DNA of 64,000 nucleotides. Source: Pyricularia pennisetigena. Taxonomy: Eukaryota; Ascomycota; Sordariomycetes; Magnaporthales; Pyriculariaceae. Location of the stretch: assembly GCF_004337985.1 (NCBI RefSeq), contig NC_043742.1:7667136-7731135 (forward strand), given 5' to 3'. A program made the position numbers and the translations under genes. The notes below the pieces were generated by a model that did no database searches, was not told the DNA's origin, and worked only from the letters and a program-made list of their open reading frames with translations. Positions within the stretch are counted from its first letter, which is position 1. Every line of letters starts with the position of its first letter. Below are positions 62,065 through 64,000 of the stretch, one piece after another.

Positions 62065-64000
62065 ATGACGGCACAGCTCCTCGCTACAGAGCTCACCAAC
62101 CTCATTCAGGAGAGCAAGAGGAAGCACAACGACCTTCGACAAGTATGTGCACTTCCGCTTGTCTACCTAGACTTTTGGACCTCCAACTTATCATGGCTCT
62201 TTGTGTCCAATAGGCAGCAGAAAGGTCACTGGAGGAGCTGAAGAGCTTGAACATTTCCTCCGAAGCTCAACTTGGTCCAGGTTGGTCACGTGCTCTATTT
62301 GCTTTCTTTTGGACACCCCTGACGATGATGAAGTATAGACTAACCACAACTACACTGGATGATACAGAGTTGACGCAGAAAACCAGCTTTGCCAATCCGT
62401 TTATTATTGCTTGCGGTACCAAAAATGCCAAGTTCACGGGCATCGCCATTGTCTGTCTACAGAGACTCATCGTCTCCAAGGCCCTACCGAGACCGAGGTT
62501 GAACCAGGTCCTAGAGGCATTGCAAGGGGCTACTTCGGCAGGGCTAGATGTCCAACTCAAGATCCTTCAGGCACTACCATCTTTGCTGCAGAATTACTCC
62601 AGTGACATTCGAGGCGAGCTCTTGGTCACAGCCTTGAACATCTGCTTCATTCTGCAGTCCAGCAAGAATGCTATTGTAAACAATACATCTGCGGCGACCC
62701 TGCAGCAGCTTGTCGTTACCGTTTTTGACAAGGTTGTCACAGAAGATAGTGAGTCTCGGCTAGCCACTATTCCTGATAACCCTGCGCTTCTGACAAACTC
62801 TTTGATAGGAGAAACACCTGATGGCCCAACAGTGGGTGAGGCGCCCACCGAGGGCGGCGTCGTATCGCTTAAACCAGCTGCGATGGATGCGTATCGAGTA
62901 TTCAACGATCTCTGCCTTTTGACCGAGTCTCAGCGGCCTGAGTATCTCCGGTTTACCGGTCTCCCGCAAACCTTTGGCCTGGAGCTTATCGAGTCTGTCT
63001 TGACAAACCATGCCAGTACTATCAGCAGCCACCCGGAACAGGCCTATATCCTGCAGACCCGGGTGATGCCATTTATCGTCCAGTCTCTTGCGGCGAAGTT
63101 GAATTTTCCTACCACCGTCAGGTTTCTCCGGATACTCTACACCATCCTGCGAAGACATCTCACCTTGTTACCTTCCGAGTGTGGCGAAGCTCTTGATATT
63201 CTTACGCGACTCCTTGACCAGGAAACTCTTACATGGAAGCGCTCCTTGTGTATGGAGGTTTTCAGAGGCATCTTCTCCGATGCTGGTCTGCTCCGGAAAG
63301 TCTACTCGCTTTTTGATGCACGTGACGGCCAGCAGAAAGTACTGAAAAATCTCATGGCTACCTTTGTTCGTGTCAGCACCGAGAAACCCAACATCATAGG
63401 TCTGGGTCAACAGTCTACCATCCCTGTGGCAAACCCATACTCTAGCATTGGGGCGGCGACCGACCAGGCCATGCTGGACGCTGCTGGTGTCGGTGGCATA
63501 ATCAGCGGGCCCGCCGGCTCTGAGGGATACAACACGGGCATCAGTACACAATGGAGTTCAGTCAGGGTTCCGTGCATCGACCAGCTGGATAAAACTGAGC
63601 CACCCTCCATACCCGAATCATACATCTACAGCCTCACTTTGGCATGCATCACGTCGTTATCCGAAGGTCTGGCCAAATTCATCCTCCCACTCACCATTGC
63701 TGACCGGAGCAAAAGACGGGGACCCAAGACCGACACCGGAGCAGGAAGTGGTAGAAACTCACCGGCACCACCGGCGGAAGAAACCATGGGCACTCCAAGC
63801 AAGGGGGCCCTTGAGAGAACATCTTCTTATAAGAGGAATCCTGTGCCAGTCAATCCTCTTTTACTCGAGGAACATCCTCTCCACGCCGACATCAAAATCT
63901 GCGCAAATATTGTGGAAGAATGCTGGCCAGCCATCTTGGCCACATGTTCCACATTCCTAACATCAGCCCTCGATTCCGAATACTATCACGGTCTTGTGCG
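62065..64000 (+). CDS. MON2: Mon2 endosome/trans-Golgi scaffold, 5' part
   Basis: Large Sec7-related scaffold of the late Golgi and endosomes, working with Dop1 in retrograde traffic. Only the first part lies in the window. Exons are 62065-62142, 62214-62280, 62368-62748 and 62809 onward, still open at 64000. The N-terminal DCB region is recognisable: MTAQLLATELTNLIQESKRKHNDLRQAAE, AKFTGIAIVCLQRLIVSKALP, and LQILQALPSLLQNYSSDIRGE-type segments. The HUS region follows (YRVFNDLCLLTE, EQAYILQTRVMPFIVQSL). A Ser/Pro-rich linker starts after about residue 510. All junctions keep frame. Confidence 0.9.

Overview
The window is nuclear DNA of a filamentous ascomycete (Pezizomycotina, most likely a Sordariomycete). 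The evidence is short GT-AG introns of about 48 to 130 bp, GC-rich coding exons beside T/A-rich flanks, and fungal families: a Yap-like bZIP, Kex2-type secreted precursors, a tetraspanin-like protein and a fungal ankyrin protein with a C-terminal HTCC motif. I rebuilt 26 genes plus one uncertain exon by checking splice sites and reading phase. Three runs of N (2167-2222, 6464-6629, 42850-43182) are assembly gaps.

0-10 kb: a bacterial-type D-galactonate dehydratase, a secreted protein built from two repeated modules, a DHDPS/KDG-aldolase-family enzyme and an unrecognised Gln/Ser-rich protein. 11-20 kb is housekeeping: an AMSH-like JAMM deubiquitinase, prefoldin subunit 6, a small hydrophilic protein, and a divergent pair of ribosomal genes (RPS26 and the ubiquitin-RPS27A fusion). 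20-31 kb: a GH18 chitinase, a Cup1-like LYR protein with a pentapeptide-repeat tail, a bZIP regulator and an amino acid permease. 32-44.7 kb: an acidic secreted precursor with many dibasic sites, a second aldolase-family gene, a tetraspanin-like protein, a choice-of-anchor-B secreted protein, a small secreted protein with weak ADP-ribosyltransferase-like features, and a sulfatase interrupted by a gap.

44.7-50.7 kb is the accessory region. A 198-bp MITE with a perfect 8-bp target-site duplication sits just upstream of the sulfatase. A 2.0-kb AT-rich element has related termini and its own near-perfect 8-bp duplication. Two paralogous small secreted proteins follow, and the whole is enclosed by a 67-bp inverted repeat (62 of 67 identical). 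Beside it lies a 1109-residue fungal ankyrin-type protein. I take this transposon-framed, effector-like pocket as the most interesting part of the window.

56-64 kb returns to housekeeping: VPS4, NOP56, an MMS2-like E2 variant and the 5' part of MON2, which runs off the window.

Functionally, the galactonate dehydratase and the two aldolase-family enzymes could form a sugar-acid catabolic route. AMSH, VPS4 and MON2 all act on endosomes but are not clustered, so I read nothing into their presence. No tRNA, rRNA or CRISPR was found.
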